Positions 1 to 6,696 of a stretch of 7,791 nt of DNA are shown piece after piece. Numbering within the stretch: the first letter of the stretch is position 1; each line of letters begins with the position of its first letter. The position numbers were made by a program, and so were the translations under genes. Under the pieces are notes generated by a model. The model saw only the letters and a list, made by a program, of their open reading frames with translations, had not been told where the DNA came from and did not search any database. Source of the DNA: DATEJJ01 sp051986465 (GTDB lineage: Bacteria > Actinomycetota > Actinomycetes > Mycobacteriales > Micromonosporaceae); assembly GCA_051986465.1 (NCBI GenBank), contig JBPYFB010000436.1, forward strand, positions 1-7,791. Direction: 5' to 3'.

Positions 1-156
1 CTCGGACCGCTGCGCGACCTGGACGAGGTGGCATACCTGCGCTTCGCGAGCGTGTACCACTCGTTCGACTCTCTGGGCGACTTCGAGCGGGAGATTGCCG
101 CACTGCGCTCGGCGCGCGGCCCGTCCCCTACTGAGGACGCGGTCGCCGGCGACTGA
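1..156 (+). CDS. nrdR: Transcriptional repressor NrdR, C-terminal end (partial)
   Basis: The reading frame is open from the left edge and stops with TGA at 154-156, giving the last 51 residues. The segment RDLDEVAYLRFASVYHSF followed by a short acidic helix (DFEREIAAL) is the typical end of the NrdR ATP-cone domain. The N-terminal zinc ribbon and most of the ATP cone lie outside the window. NrdR is known to sense (d)ATP and to repress ribonucleotide reductase genes by binding paired NrdR boxes; none is visible here, so they would be expected upstream of nrdR. The next gene on the same strand is nrdJ, 75 bp away, and nrdR-nrdJ is a common actinobacterial pair that is probably co-transcribed. 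Identification rests on the tail only, but motif and context agree. Confidence 0.9.
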   Translation, partial: LGPLRDLDEVAYLRFASVYHSFDSLGDFEREIAALRSARGPSPTEDAVAGD

Positions 157-217
157 GAAGTGTCGGTGGGTGCTGATAGATGTCAGATGTTGGAAGGCGG
201 CGCGAGGCCGCACGAGC

Positions 218-225
218 GAGGGGGA
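218..225 (+). promoter_or_regulatory. Ribosome binding site deciding the nrdJ start
   Basis: A purine-rich GAGGGGGA lies six bases before the ATG at 232. It supports that ATG over the in-frame GTG at 160 and ATG at 187, neither of which has a comparable site. The protein from 232 begins MTEAVGASSGTG, which fits the N-terminus I recall for related actinobacterial NrdJ proteins. Confidence 0.65.
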
Positions 226-231
226 CCGGGG

Positions 232-3200
232 ATGACGGAGGCCGTGGGCGCGTCGTCGGGTACGGGCAGCCGGGGGGCCGGCGAGCAGGATGGCGGGTCC
301 GGTACCGGACTGCGGGTGGCGCGAGTGTGGACGACCGAGGGCGTGCACCCGTACGACGAAGTGACCTGGGAGCGACGCGACGTCGTGATGACGAACTGGC
401 GCGACGGCTCGATCAACTTCGAGCAACGGGGCGTCGAGTTCCCCGAGTTCTGGAGCGTGAACGCGGCGAACATCGTCACCACGAAGTACTTCCGGGGCGC
501 GGTCGGCACGCCTGAGCGGGAGTGGAGCCTGCGCCAGATCATCGACCGGGTGGTCGGCCGCTACCGCAAGGCCGGCGAGGAGCACGGCTACTTCGCGAGC
601 GCCGCCGACGCCGAGATCTTCGACCACGAGCTGACCTGGATGCTGATGCACCAGGTGTTCAGCTTCAACTCCCCGGTCTGGTTCAACGTGGGTACCACCT
701 CGCCACAACAGGTCTCAGCGTGCCTTCCTTATGACTCTCTGGTCAGCACGCCCGCCGGGCTTGTGCCCATCGGCAAGCTCGTGGCGGATGACGCGGTCGG
801 CGCGAAGGTCTACGACGCACACGGGGTGACCCAGATCGTGGCGACCAAGGCCAACGGCGTCCGCGAGGTGCTGCGGCTGCACACCAAGGCTGGATACCGC
901 CTCGATGTGACCCCTGACCACCTGGTGTGGAAGAGCACTGGCGACGGTACCGGGCGGTGGGTCGAGGCGGGCACCCTGCGTGAGGGCGACCAACTGGAGT
1001 GGCATCGCACGCAGGCCTACGGCGAGGAAGAGCTGAATCTGCGCGACATAGCCGAGGCGGCGCTGGCGGGCTGGCTGCAGTCCGACGGTTTCGTCGGTCA
1101 GTACGAGCAGGGCACGAACCGGTCGCTGACCATCGAGGCGATGACCGTCAACGACTACGAGCTCGACTGGGTGGTCACTGCTCTGGACACCGTCTTCGAC
1201 GGCGCGCACCGCCACGAGCGCGAGGTCCACACGCAACGCGAGGATCTCGACTGCCGGCGCACCCGCCTGTACGGCAACCATCTGCGCCCGTTCGTCGAGC
1301 GGTGGGGACTTCTGACCCGAGGCACCGAGATGGCGGTACCACCGCGGCTGTTCACCGCGCCGCTGCCGGTCGTTGCCGCATACCTGAAGAGCGTCTTCCA
1401 GGCCGAGGGCTACGTGTCGTCACGCGAGCGGTCCACCTTGGTCGCCGTCGACATGATTTCCGAGCAGCTCATCCGGGGCATCCAGAGCCTGCTGTTGCGC
1501 TTCGGCATCTTCTCCCGCGTGTCGTTCAAGCGGGACGCCCGGGACAACCGGCACGGCTGCTGGAGCGTGCAGATTCAGAACGACGGCGACCGCGAGCTGT
1601 TCATGGACGAGATCGGGTTCGTCGACGAGACGAAGTCGCTCAAACTCAGGTCGAGCTTCGGGCGCCCAGGCCGCGCCGCGCGATCGACGAAGCGGCTGGA
1701 GATCGCGCGGGTCGAACCTCTCGGCGCGATGGAGGTCTTCGACATCCAAACGGAGAGCGGCGAATTCCTCGCGAGTAACTTGCGGGTACACAACTGTTTC
1801 ATCCTCGCGGTCGATGACTCGATGGACTCGATTCTCGACTGGTACAAGGAAGAGGGTTTGATCTTCAAGGGCGGCTCGGGCTCGGGCGTGAACCTGTCCC
1901 GGATCCGCTCCTCGAAGGAACTGCTCTCCTCCGGTGGCACCGCTTCCGGCCCGGTCAGCTTCATGCGCGGCGCGGACGCCTCCGCCGGCACCATCAAGTC
2001 CGGCGGCGCCACGCGGCGGGCGGCCAAGATGGTCATCCTCGACGTGGACCACCCGGACATCGAGGAGTTCATCGAGACCAAGGCGCGCGAGGAAGACAAG
2101 ATCCGCGCACTGCGCGACGCCGGGTTCGACATGGACCTCGGTGGCCGCGACATCGTCAGCGTGCAGTACCAGAACGCCAACAACTCGGTACGCGTCTCCG
2201 ACGAGTTCATGCGTGCCGTGGAGAACGGTGAGTCGTTCGACCTGCGGGCCCGGCTCGACGGTTCGGCGCTCTCGACGCTCGACGCGGCCGGCCTGTTCCG
2301 CAAGATCGCACAGGCGGCGTGGGAGTGCGCCGACCCGGGGCTGCAGTACGACGACACCATCAACGACTGGCACACCTGCCCGGAGACCGGTCGGATCACC
2401 GCGTCCAACCCGTGTTCCGAGTACCTTCACCTCGACAACTCCTCGTGCAACCTGGCCTCGCTCAACCTGCTGAAGTTCCTGCGCGCCGACGGGGGCTTCG
2501 AGGTGCGCAAGTTCGTCAACTCCGTCGAGTTGGTCATCACCGCGATGGACATCTCGATCTGCTTCGCCGACTTCCCGACCCAGAAGATCGCGGAGACCAG
2601 CCGGGCGTACCGGCAGCTCGGCATCGGGTACGCGAACCTGGGCGCGCTGCTGATGGCCTCCGGCCTGCCGTACGACTCCGACGAGGGGCGCTCGCTCGCC
2701 GGTGCGATCACCTCGGTGATGACCGGCACCGCCTACCGCCGCTCCGCGGAGCTGGCCGGCATCGTGGGCCCCTACGACGGATACGCCCGCAACGCGGCAC
2801 CGCACCAGCGGGTCATGCGCAAGCACGCGGAGGCCAACTCCGCGGTGGCGGCGCGCGGTACCAACGCGTCCGCTCTGCTCGCGGAGGCGGGGGAGCAGTG
2901 GCAGCGGTGCCTCGAGATCGGTGAGCGGGTGGGCTGGCGCAACGCCCAGGCGAGTGTGTTGGCTCCCACCGGGACCATCGGTTTGATGATGGACTGCGAC
3001 ACCACCGGGGTGGAGCCGGACCTGGCGCTGGTCAAGTTCAAGAAGCTGGTCGGCGGTGGCTCGATGCAGATCGTCAACCAGACCGTGCCGCGCGCGCTGC
3101 GCTCCCTGGGCTACCAGGAGGAGCAGGTCGAGGCGATCACCGAGTTCATCGCCGAGCACGGCCACGTGGTCGACGCGCCCGGGCTGCGCCCCGAGCACTA

Positions 3201-4182
3201 CGCCGTCTTCGACTGCGCGATGGGCGAGCGGTCGATCGCGCCGATGGGGCACGTGCGGATGATGGCGGCGGTACAGCCGTTCATCTCGGGCGCGATCTCG
3301 AAGACCGTCAACATGCCCGAGTCGGCGAGCGTGTCCGACGTCGAGAAGATCTACTCCGAGGGCTGGCGGCTCGGCCTCAAGGCGCTCGCCATCTATCGCG
3401 ACAACTGCAAGGTGGGGCAGCCGCTGTCCAACAGCAAGGCGGCCAAGCCCGCCGAGACGGTGAAGGCCGAGACGGCCAAGGCCGAGCCGGAGAAGGTCAT
3501 CGAGTACCGGCCAGTGCGCAAGCGCCTGCCGAAGAAGCGCCCCTCCGAGACGGTCTCGTTCACGGTTGCCGGTGCCAAGGGATACCTGACCGCCTCGTCC
3601 TACCCGGACGACGGCCTGGGCGAGGTCTTCCTCAAGATGTCGAAGCAGGGCTCCACGCTCGCCGGCGTGATGGACGCGTTCTCGGTGGCCATCTCGATCG
3701 GCCTGCAGTACGGCGTGCCGCTGGAGACGTACGTCTCGAAGTTCACCAACATGCGCTTCGAGCCGGCCGGCATGACCGACGATCCGGAGATCCGGATGGC
3801 CTCTTCGGTGATGGACTACATCTTCCGGCGGCTCGCACTGGACTTCCTGCCATACGAGCGCCGCGCGGAGTTGGGCATCTTCACGGCGGAGGAGCGGGCC
3901 GCGCAGTTGCGGGCGGAGGCGGGCGCCGCCGAGGAGCCGGTGGACATGGCGGCGATGGCGGCCTCGGCTCCGGTCGAGAAGAAGGTGGAGCCGGCGGCGC
4001 AGCCGAAGACGGCGGCCGCGGAGAAGCCTGGTCGCCAAGCGGGTTCCTCGACCGAATTGCTGGAGCTGGTACAGGGCAAGGCGGCCGACGCACCGCTGTG
4101 CTTCACCTGTGGCACGAAGATGCGGCCCGCGGGCAGTTGCTACGTCTGCGAGGGCTGCGGCTCGACCAGCGGCTGCAGCTAG
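232..4182 (+). CDS. nrdJ: Adenosylcobalamin-dependent (class II) ribonucleotide reductase, intein-containing precursor
   Basis: Reduces ribonucleotides to deoxyribonucleotides in the cytoplasm, with adenosylcobalamin as radical source and no need for oxygen. The precursor has 1316 residues; removing the intein (164-521) leaves 958, normal for long actinobacterial NrdJ. Visible signatures by precursor number: redox Cys522 in SACFIL (split by the intein), the NPCSE active-site loop with thiyl-radical Cys728 and its Asn and Glu partners, second redox Cys739 in NSSCNLASLN, and the PTGTIGLMM phosphate-binding loop near 912. The 11-residue spacing of the last two cysteines equals that of C322 and C333 in Thermotoga maritima NrdJ. 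A Lys/Ala/Glu-rich linker leads to a TSCPD domain (about 1105-1207), then an Ala-rich linker and a cysteine-rich tail (Cys 1290, 1293, 1303, 1306, 1309, 1315), probably a metal-binding or disulfide-shuttling end. Follows nrdR, the usual regulator. No cobalamin riboswitch is seen in the 75-bp gap. Confidence 0.96.
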   Translation: MTEAVGASSGTGSRGAGEQDGGSGTGLRVARVWTTEGVHPYDEVTWERRDVVMTNWRDGSINFEQRGVEFPEFWSVNAANIVTTKYFRGAVGTPEREWSLRQIIDRVVGRYRKAGEEHGYFASAADAEIFDHELTWMLMHQVFSFNSPVWFNVGTTSPQQVSACLPYDSLVSTPAGLVPIGKLVADDAVGAKVYDAHGVTQIVATKANGVREVLRLHTKAGYRLDVTPDHLVWKSTGDGTGRWVEAGTLREGDQLEWHRTQAYGEEELNLRDIAEAALAGWLQSDGFVGQYEQGTNRSLTIEAMTVNDYELDWVVTALDTVFDGAHRHEREVHTQREDLDCRRTRLYGNHLRPFVERWGLLTRGTEMAVPPRLFTAPLPVVAAYLKSVFQAEGYVSSRERSTLVAVDMISEQLIRGIQSLLLRFGIFSRVSFKRDARDNRHGCWSVQIQNDGDRELFMDEIGFVDETKSLKLRSSFGRPGRAARSTKRLEIARVEPLGAMEVFDIQTESGEFLASNLRVHNCFILAVDDSMDSILDWYKEEGLIFKGGSGSGVNLSRIRSSKELLSSGGTASGPVSFMRGADASAGTIKSGGATRRAAKMVILDVDHPDIEEFIETKAREEDKIRALRDAGFDMDLGGRDIVSVQYQNANNSVRVSDEFMRAVENGESFDLRARLDGSALSTLDAAGLFRKIAQAAWECADPGLQYDDTINDWHTCPETGRITASNPCSEYLHLDNSSCNLASLNLLKFLRADGGFEVRKFVNSVELVITAMDISICFADFPTQKIAETSRAYRQLGIGYANLGALLMASGLPYDSDEGRSLAGAITSVMTGTAYRRSAELAGIVGPYDGYARNAAPHQRVMRKHAEANSAVAARGTNASALLAEAGEQWQRCLEIGERVGWRNAQASVLAPTGTIGLMMDCDTTGVEPDLALVKFKKLVGGGSMQIVNQTVPRALRSLGYQEEQVEAITEFIAEHGHVVDAPGLRPEHYAVFDCAMGERSIAPMGHVRMMAAVQPFISGAISKTVNMPESASVSDVEKIYSEGWRLGLKALAIYRDNCKVGQPLSNSKAAKPAETVKAETAKAEPEKVIEYRPVRKRLPKKRPSETVSFTVAGAKGYLTASSYPDDGLGEVFLKMSKQGSTLAGVMDAFSVAISIGLQYGVPLETYVSKFTNMRFEPAGMTDDPEIRMASSVMDYIFRRLALDFLPYERRAELGIFTAEERAAQLRAEAGAAEEPVDMAAMAASAPVEKKVEPAAQPKTAAAEKPGRQAGSSTELLELVQGKAADAPLCFTCGTKMRPAGSCYVCEGCGSTSGCS
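721..1794 (+). other. In-frame intein (358 residues) with LAGLIDADG homing-endonuclease region, inside nrdJ
   Basis: Removing these codons rejoins QQVSA to CFILAVDD, the uninterrupted NrdJ sequence, so the borders are exact. Splicing signals are complete for a class 1 intein: Cys1 in CLPYDSLVSTPAG (block A), TPDH at residues 64-67 (block B), FDIQTESGEFLASN (block F), and terminal His357-Asn358 followed by the host +1 Cys (block G). The usual block F histidine position appears to be Glu (SGEF), a variation I recall from some other ribonucleotide reductase inteins. Two LAGLIDADG-type motifs lie between: LAGWLQSDG, with acidic residue Asp122, and YLKSVFQAEG, with Glu229. Both acidic residues are kept, so the endonuclease could be active. 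The start of the intein uses codons rarer in the flanking gene (CTT, TAT, TCT), which fits acquisition by homing. No stop or frameshift interrupts it, so protein splicing is expected and needed for a working enzyme. Confidence 0.95.
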
Positions 4183-4191
4183 ATGCGCGGC

Positions 4192-4225
4192 GGGGGAGCC
4201 GGGCCCAACGCCCGGCTCCCCCTTT
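4192..4225 (+). terminator. Rho-independent terminator after nrdJ
   Basis: A perfect 13-bp inverted repeat (GGGGGAGCCGGGC at 4192-4204 and its complement at 4210-4222) encloses a CCAAC loop and is followed by TTT. It starts 10 bp after the nrdJ stop. It separates nrdJ from the convergent minus-strand gene ending at 4239. The T-run is short, as is usual in high-GC actinobacteria. The minus-strand side has no T-run, so the hairpin fits plus-strand termination best, though it may also block incoming minus-strand transcripts. Confidence 0.88.
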
Positions 4226-4238
4226 CCTGCGCCCGGTG

Positions 4239-4712
4239 TTAAGCAAACTGGCCGGGTTGGTAGTCGCCGGCGGGCTGCCGAACGATGACGTTCAGCCGGT
4301 TCCAGGCGTTGATCTCGGCGATGAGACAGACCAGCGCGGCGAGTTGGTCCTCGTCGTAGTGCTTGGCGGCGTTGGACCAAGCCTCGTCCGTGACACCGCC
4401 GGCCGCGTCGGCGAGGCGGGTACCCTGTTCGGCCAACTCCAGAGCGGCGCGCTCGGCATCGGTGAACACCGTCGCCTCCCGCCAGGCCGCGACCAGGTTG
4501 AGGCGTACCGGAGTCTCCCCGGCGTGCGCCGCATCCTTGGTGTGCATGTCGGTGCAGAATCCGCAGCCGTTGATCTGGCTGGCCCGGATCTTCACCAGTT
4601 CCTGGGTCGCGGCCGGCAGCGTTGAGTCGGCGACCACCTTGGCTGCCGAGTTGATGTACTTCAGAAACCTGGTCGAGACCGGACTGCCGAAGAGGTTCAA
4701 GCGCGCGTCCAT
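4239..4712 (-). CDS. AhpD-like / carboxymuconolactone decarboxylase family protein
   Basis: The product is a 157-residue all-helical cytoplasmic protein. The motif CGFCTDMH (Cys50, Cys53, His57) is the CxxC-plus-histidine centre of the AhpD/carboxymuconolactone decarboxylase superfamily. In AhpD-type members it carries out thiol-dependent peroxide reduction. Keeping both cysteines favours a peroxidase-like or disulfide role over a true decarboxylase, but the substrate cannot be read from sequence. The start is ATG at 4712, with AGGAG six bases upstream. The gene lies 63 bp downstream of the TetR gene on the same strand with no clear terminator between them, so co-transcription is plausible. 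Many such proteins are annotated only as alkylhydroperoxidases, and a trimeric or hexameric assembly would be typical of the family. Confidence 0.88.
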   Translation of the reverse strand: MDARLNLFGSPVSTRFLKYINSAAKVVADSTLPAATQELVKIRASQINGCGFCTDMHTKDAAHAGETPVRLNLVAAWREATVFTDAERAALELAEQGTRLADAAGGVTDEAWSNAAKHYDEDQLAALVCLIAEINAWNRLNVIVRQPAGDYQPGQFA

Positions 4713-4775
4713 CGTGAACTCCTGCCCGTTGCCGTGTTTGGTTACACCTCTCCGACGAATCAGCTCGGCACGATG

Positions 4776-5384
4776 TCAGCTATTCGGGTCGCTGGCGGGT
4801 GTGAGCGCCGCCATAAGGGTATCCACGACATCGTCCACATAGGACTGTGCTGCCTTGGGGTCGAGTGGCTGTCCGGCGAAGGTACCCAGGAAGGCGTACT
4901 GGAGGCACGCGCCGAGCAGTACGGCGGCGACCGCGTCGGGGTGGGCGGTACCCGCGATCCGGCCCTGTTTCTGCTCGGCGCGCAGGTACCCGGCGAGTCC
5001 CTCGTTGGCCCGGTGCGGTCCGGCGCCGCGGCTGGCCAGCGCCGACCGGTGCTGCGTGAGCAACCGGAGTTCGGAGTAGACCGAGGCGCTCATCGGAAAG
5101 CTCTCGTAGTAGAAGGCGATCGCGTTGCATCCCACCTCGACCAGCGCCTCGCGAATGTCGCGCTGCCCGACACTGGCGTTCAATGTGGCGACGAGCGGGG
5201 AGAAGGTCGGCAGCCGCTCGCGCAGTACGTCCAGGAAGATCTCTGATTTGTCCCGGAAGTGCTTGTAGAGCGTGGCCTCGGAGAACCCGGCCGCCTTGGC
5301 GATCTCCTTCGTCGTCGCGTGGGCGAGGCCACGGGTCTGCATGATCTCCGCGGCGGCGTCGAGGATCGTGTCGCGCGTACCCAT
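4776..5384 (-). CDS. TetR/AcrR-family transcriptional regulator
   Basis: The product has 202 residues, a normal size for the family. The N-terminal helix-turn-helix spans about residues 24-43 (TTKEIAKAAGFSEATLYKHF), followed by the typical RDKSEIF start of helix 4. The C-terminal two thirds should form the helical ligand-binding and dimerisation domain, but its ligand is not predictable. The start is ATG at 5384, with GGGAG five bases upstream. The gene is divergent from an NAD(P)-binding reductase, and paired operator-like palindromes lie between them. It therefore most likely represses itself and the reductase, and perhaps the AhpD-like gene behind it. The C-terminus ends shortly after TPASDPNS. 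An activator role is possible but less usual for this family. Confidence 0.93.
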   Translation of the reverse strand: MGTRDTILDAAAEIMQTRGLAHATTKEIAKAAGFSEATLYKHFRDKSEIFLDVLRERLPTFSPLVATLNASVGQRDIREALVEVGCNAIAFYYESFPMSASVYSELRLLTQHRSALASRGAGPHRANEGLAGYLRAEQKQGRIAGTAHPDAVAAVLLGACLQYAFLGTFAGQPLDPKAAQSYVDDVVDTLMAALTPASDPNS

Positions 5385-5401
5385 GTCGTCTCCCGAGCGC
5401 G

Positions 5402-5430
5402 TTGACAGGTTAGTAAGTACTCACCATACT
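5402..5430 (+). promoter_or_regulatory. Predicted sigma-70-type promoter of the NAD(P)-binding reductase
   Basis: A perfect TTGACA (-35, 5402-5407) is followed after exactly 17 bp by CATACT (-10, 5425-5430). The predicted transcript start is near 5437, giving a leader of about 37 bases before the ATG at 5474. One operator copy fills the spacer and the other covers the predicted start point, which predicts strong repression. Confidence 0.72.
5408..5425. promoter_or_regulatory. TetR-type operator, copy 1
   Basis: GGTTAGTAAGTACTCACC contains the near-palindrome GTAAG-TA-CTCAC (5413-5424) and carries the full half-site TTAGTAAG on its left side. The right half is one base off symmetry. It occupies the 17-bp spacer of the plus-strand promoter. 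Its centre is 24 bp from that of copy 2. Binding by the neighbouring TetR protein is inferred from position and dyad symmetry. Confidence 0.72.
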
Positions 5431-5455
5431 AGGTGGGTAAGTGCTTACTAACCAA
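5426..5455 (-). promoter_or_regulatory. Predicted promoter of the TetR gene
   Basis: Read on the minus strand, TTGGTT (5455-5450) and TAGTAT (5431-5426) are separated by 18 bp and match the -35 and -10 consensus at three and four positions. The predicted start is near 5419, about 35 bases before the ATG at 5384. Its -10 box overlaps the -10 box of the plus-strand promoter, and operator copy 2 lies in its spacer. This is weaker than the opposing promoter. Confidence 0.45.
5432..5453. promoter_or_regulatory. TetR-type operator, copy 2
   Basis: This site contains the palindrome GTAAG-TG-CTTAC (5437-5448) and the full half-site CTTACTAA on its right side, the exact complement of the TTAGTAAG in copy 1. 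The outer arms GGTTAGTAAG (5408-5417) and CTTACTAACC (5444-5453) make the two sites mirror images. It covers the predicted start point of the reductase transcript. Confidence 0.72.
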
Positions 5456-5473
5456 GATCACTGGGGGACGGCC

Positions 5474-6106
5474 ATGAGAATCACGCTGTTCGGCGCGACC
5501 GGCGCGACCGGGCGCCAGGTCATCGCACAGGCGCGCGACGCGGGACACCGGGTGACGGCGGTGGTACGCGATCCGGCCGCGCTCCAGCCGGACGGCGGCT
5601 GGCTCACCGTGGTCCGGGCGGACGTGACGGACCCGGAGAGCATCGCGGCCCCGATCGAAGGCGCCGACGCCGTAGTTTCGGCGCTGGGGCCGAGGCCGGG
5701 GGCGCCCGCGACCATCTGCGGCGACGGTGCGCGGACGATCGTGGAGGCGATGGAGAAGACGGGGGTACGGCGGCTCGTGGCGGTCAGCGCGAGCGGTCCG
5801 TACGTGGACGCCGGGGACGGGCCGGTGACCCGGTACGTGGCGAAGCCGATCCTCCAGCGGCTGCTGCGCGCGGGCTTCGCCGACCTGAAGCGGATGGAGG
5901 AGATCATCCGGACCAGCGGGCTGGACTGGACGATCATGCGGCCGCCGCGCCTGACGAACAAGCCGCTCACCGACCGGTACCGGACGGCGGTCGACCTGAA
6001 CGTCCGCGGCGGCATGATGATCAGCCGGGCCGACCTCGCTGCCGCGATCCTGCAGGCGCTCGGGGATCCGGCGACGGTCCGCCACTCAATCGGCGTCGGG
6101 TACTGA
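5474..6106 (+). CDS. NAD(P)-binding reductase, atypical short-chain dehydrogenase (NmrA/BLVRB-like)
   Basis: The product is a 210-residue single-domain Rossmann protein. GATGATG at residues 7-13 is the dinucleotide-binding loop, and Arg32 in VVRDP suggests NADP(H) preference. The order DVTDPESI, ADAVVSALG, GVRRLVAVSASG and DWTIMRPPRL is typical of the NAD(P)H-binding family that includes biliverdin/flavin reductase B, NmrA-like sensors and quinone reductases. There is no YxxxK pair of classical short-chain dehydrogenases, so it may reduce flavins or quinones, or act as a redox sensor; the substrate is unknown. The chosen ATG has GGGGGA five bases upstream. An upstream in-frame GTG at 5441 falls inside the operator and is rejected. 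Transcription is probably repressed by the divergent TetR protein. The 3' end overlaps the convergent acetyltransferase gene by 21 bp. Confidence 0.9.
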   Translation: MRITLFGATGATGRQVIAQARDAGHRVTAVVRDPAALQPDGGWLTVVRADVTDPESIAAPIEGADAVVSALGPRPGAPATICGDGARTIVEAMEKTGVRRLVAVSASGPYVDAGDGPVTRYVAKPILQRLLRAGFADLKRMEEIIRTSGLDWTIMRPPRLTNKPLTDRYRTAVDLNVRGGMMISRADLAAAILQALGDPATVRHSIGVGY

Positions 6107-6625
6107 TCCGCGCAGCGGCAGCCACATGTGGATCTCGTCCCGATCGTCCCCGGGCGCCAGCCGCAGGGCGCCCGGGAACCGGCCGACCTCCTGGTACCCG
6201 AGGCGCGCGTAGAACTTCTCGACGCCCTGCCCGGCCCGTACCGTCAGGTGCAGCGCCTCCCAGTCGCGGGCCCGGGCGAACCGCTCGGCCTCGCGCATCA
6301 GTTCGGCGCCGTACCCGTGCCGCTGCGCACCGGGGTGCACCATGACCCGCTTGACCGTACGCCAGTGCCGCTGCAGCGCGAACCGGTGGCTGACCAGGAA
6401 CAGCATCGCGGTCAGCTTGTCGCCGACGTACCCGGCGAGCAGCAGGTCGTGCCCGTCCGCGACGGCACCCAGCGCGCCGAGCGCGACCGGCTCCACGTCC
6501 TCGCGGCTGACCGGGCCGGCGAACCCGACCGCGCCGCCGGCCACCGTGACCTCGGTCCACAGCTCGATGACCGACTCGCGCAACTCGTCGGTGAGCGGTG
6601 CGGAGACGGTGAACCGGAGGGTCAT
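6086..6625 (-). CDS. GNAT-family N-acetyltransferase
   Basis: The product has 179 residues from ATG at 6625. The acetyl-CoA-binding motif A is clear: VKRVMVHPGAQRHGYGAELM, with the QRHGYG pyrophosphate loop at residues 101-106. It is followed by a LHLTVRAGQGVEKFYARLGY segment (motif B), the usual end of the GNAT fold. It transfers an acetyl group from acetyl-CoA to an amine; the acceptor cannot be predicted. The region before the start shows no good ribosome binding site. A longer in-frame start at 6718 would add 31 residues encoded partly by the repeat array, so I chose the shorter form, where the conserved fold begins at once (MTLRFTVSAP). The gene is convergent with and overlaps the reductase gene. 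The start position is uncertain; the family is not. Confidence 0.88.
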   Translation of the reverse strand: MTLRFTVSAPLTDELRESVIELWTEVTVAGGAVGFAGPVSREDVEPVALGALGAVADGHDLLLAGYVGDKLTAMLFLVSHRFALQRHWRTVKRVMVHPGAQRHGYGAELMREAERFARARDWEALHLTVRAGQGVEKFYARLGYQEVGRFPGALRLAPGDDRDEIHMWLPLRGSVPDAD

Positions 6626-6696
6626 ATGACCATGATTGCCGGAGTATGCCGGGGCCGCCACGCCACTTTGCCGCGGTGAGAGGTAGGCCACGCTGG

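Noticed and set aside
160..231. Upstream in-frame starts for nrdJ (GTG 160, ATG 187)
   Set aside because: Neither has a good ribosome binding site, whereas ATG 232 has GAGGGGGA at ideal distance and gives the family-like N-terminus.
157..231. Cobalamin riboswitch or NrdR boxes before nrdJ
   Set aside because: The gap is only 75 bp, too short for a cobalamin riboswitch, and shows no NrdR-box pair. The short CTGA/TCAG arms at 173-186 are too weak to report.
1420..4380. A 986-codon minus-strand open frame opposite nrdJ
   Set aside because: It is a shadow of a GC-rich gene: its composition is Arg/Leu/Gly/Val-rich without recognisable domains, and it runs across the nrdJ terminator and into the next gene.
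5441..5473. Earlier GTG start of the NAD(P)-binding reductase at 5441
   Set aside because: It lies within the operator, only a few bases after the predicted transcript start, and has no ribosome site. ATG 5474 has GGGGGA and begins directly with the Rossmann beta strand.
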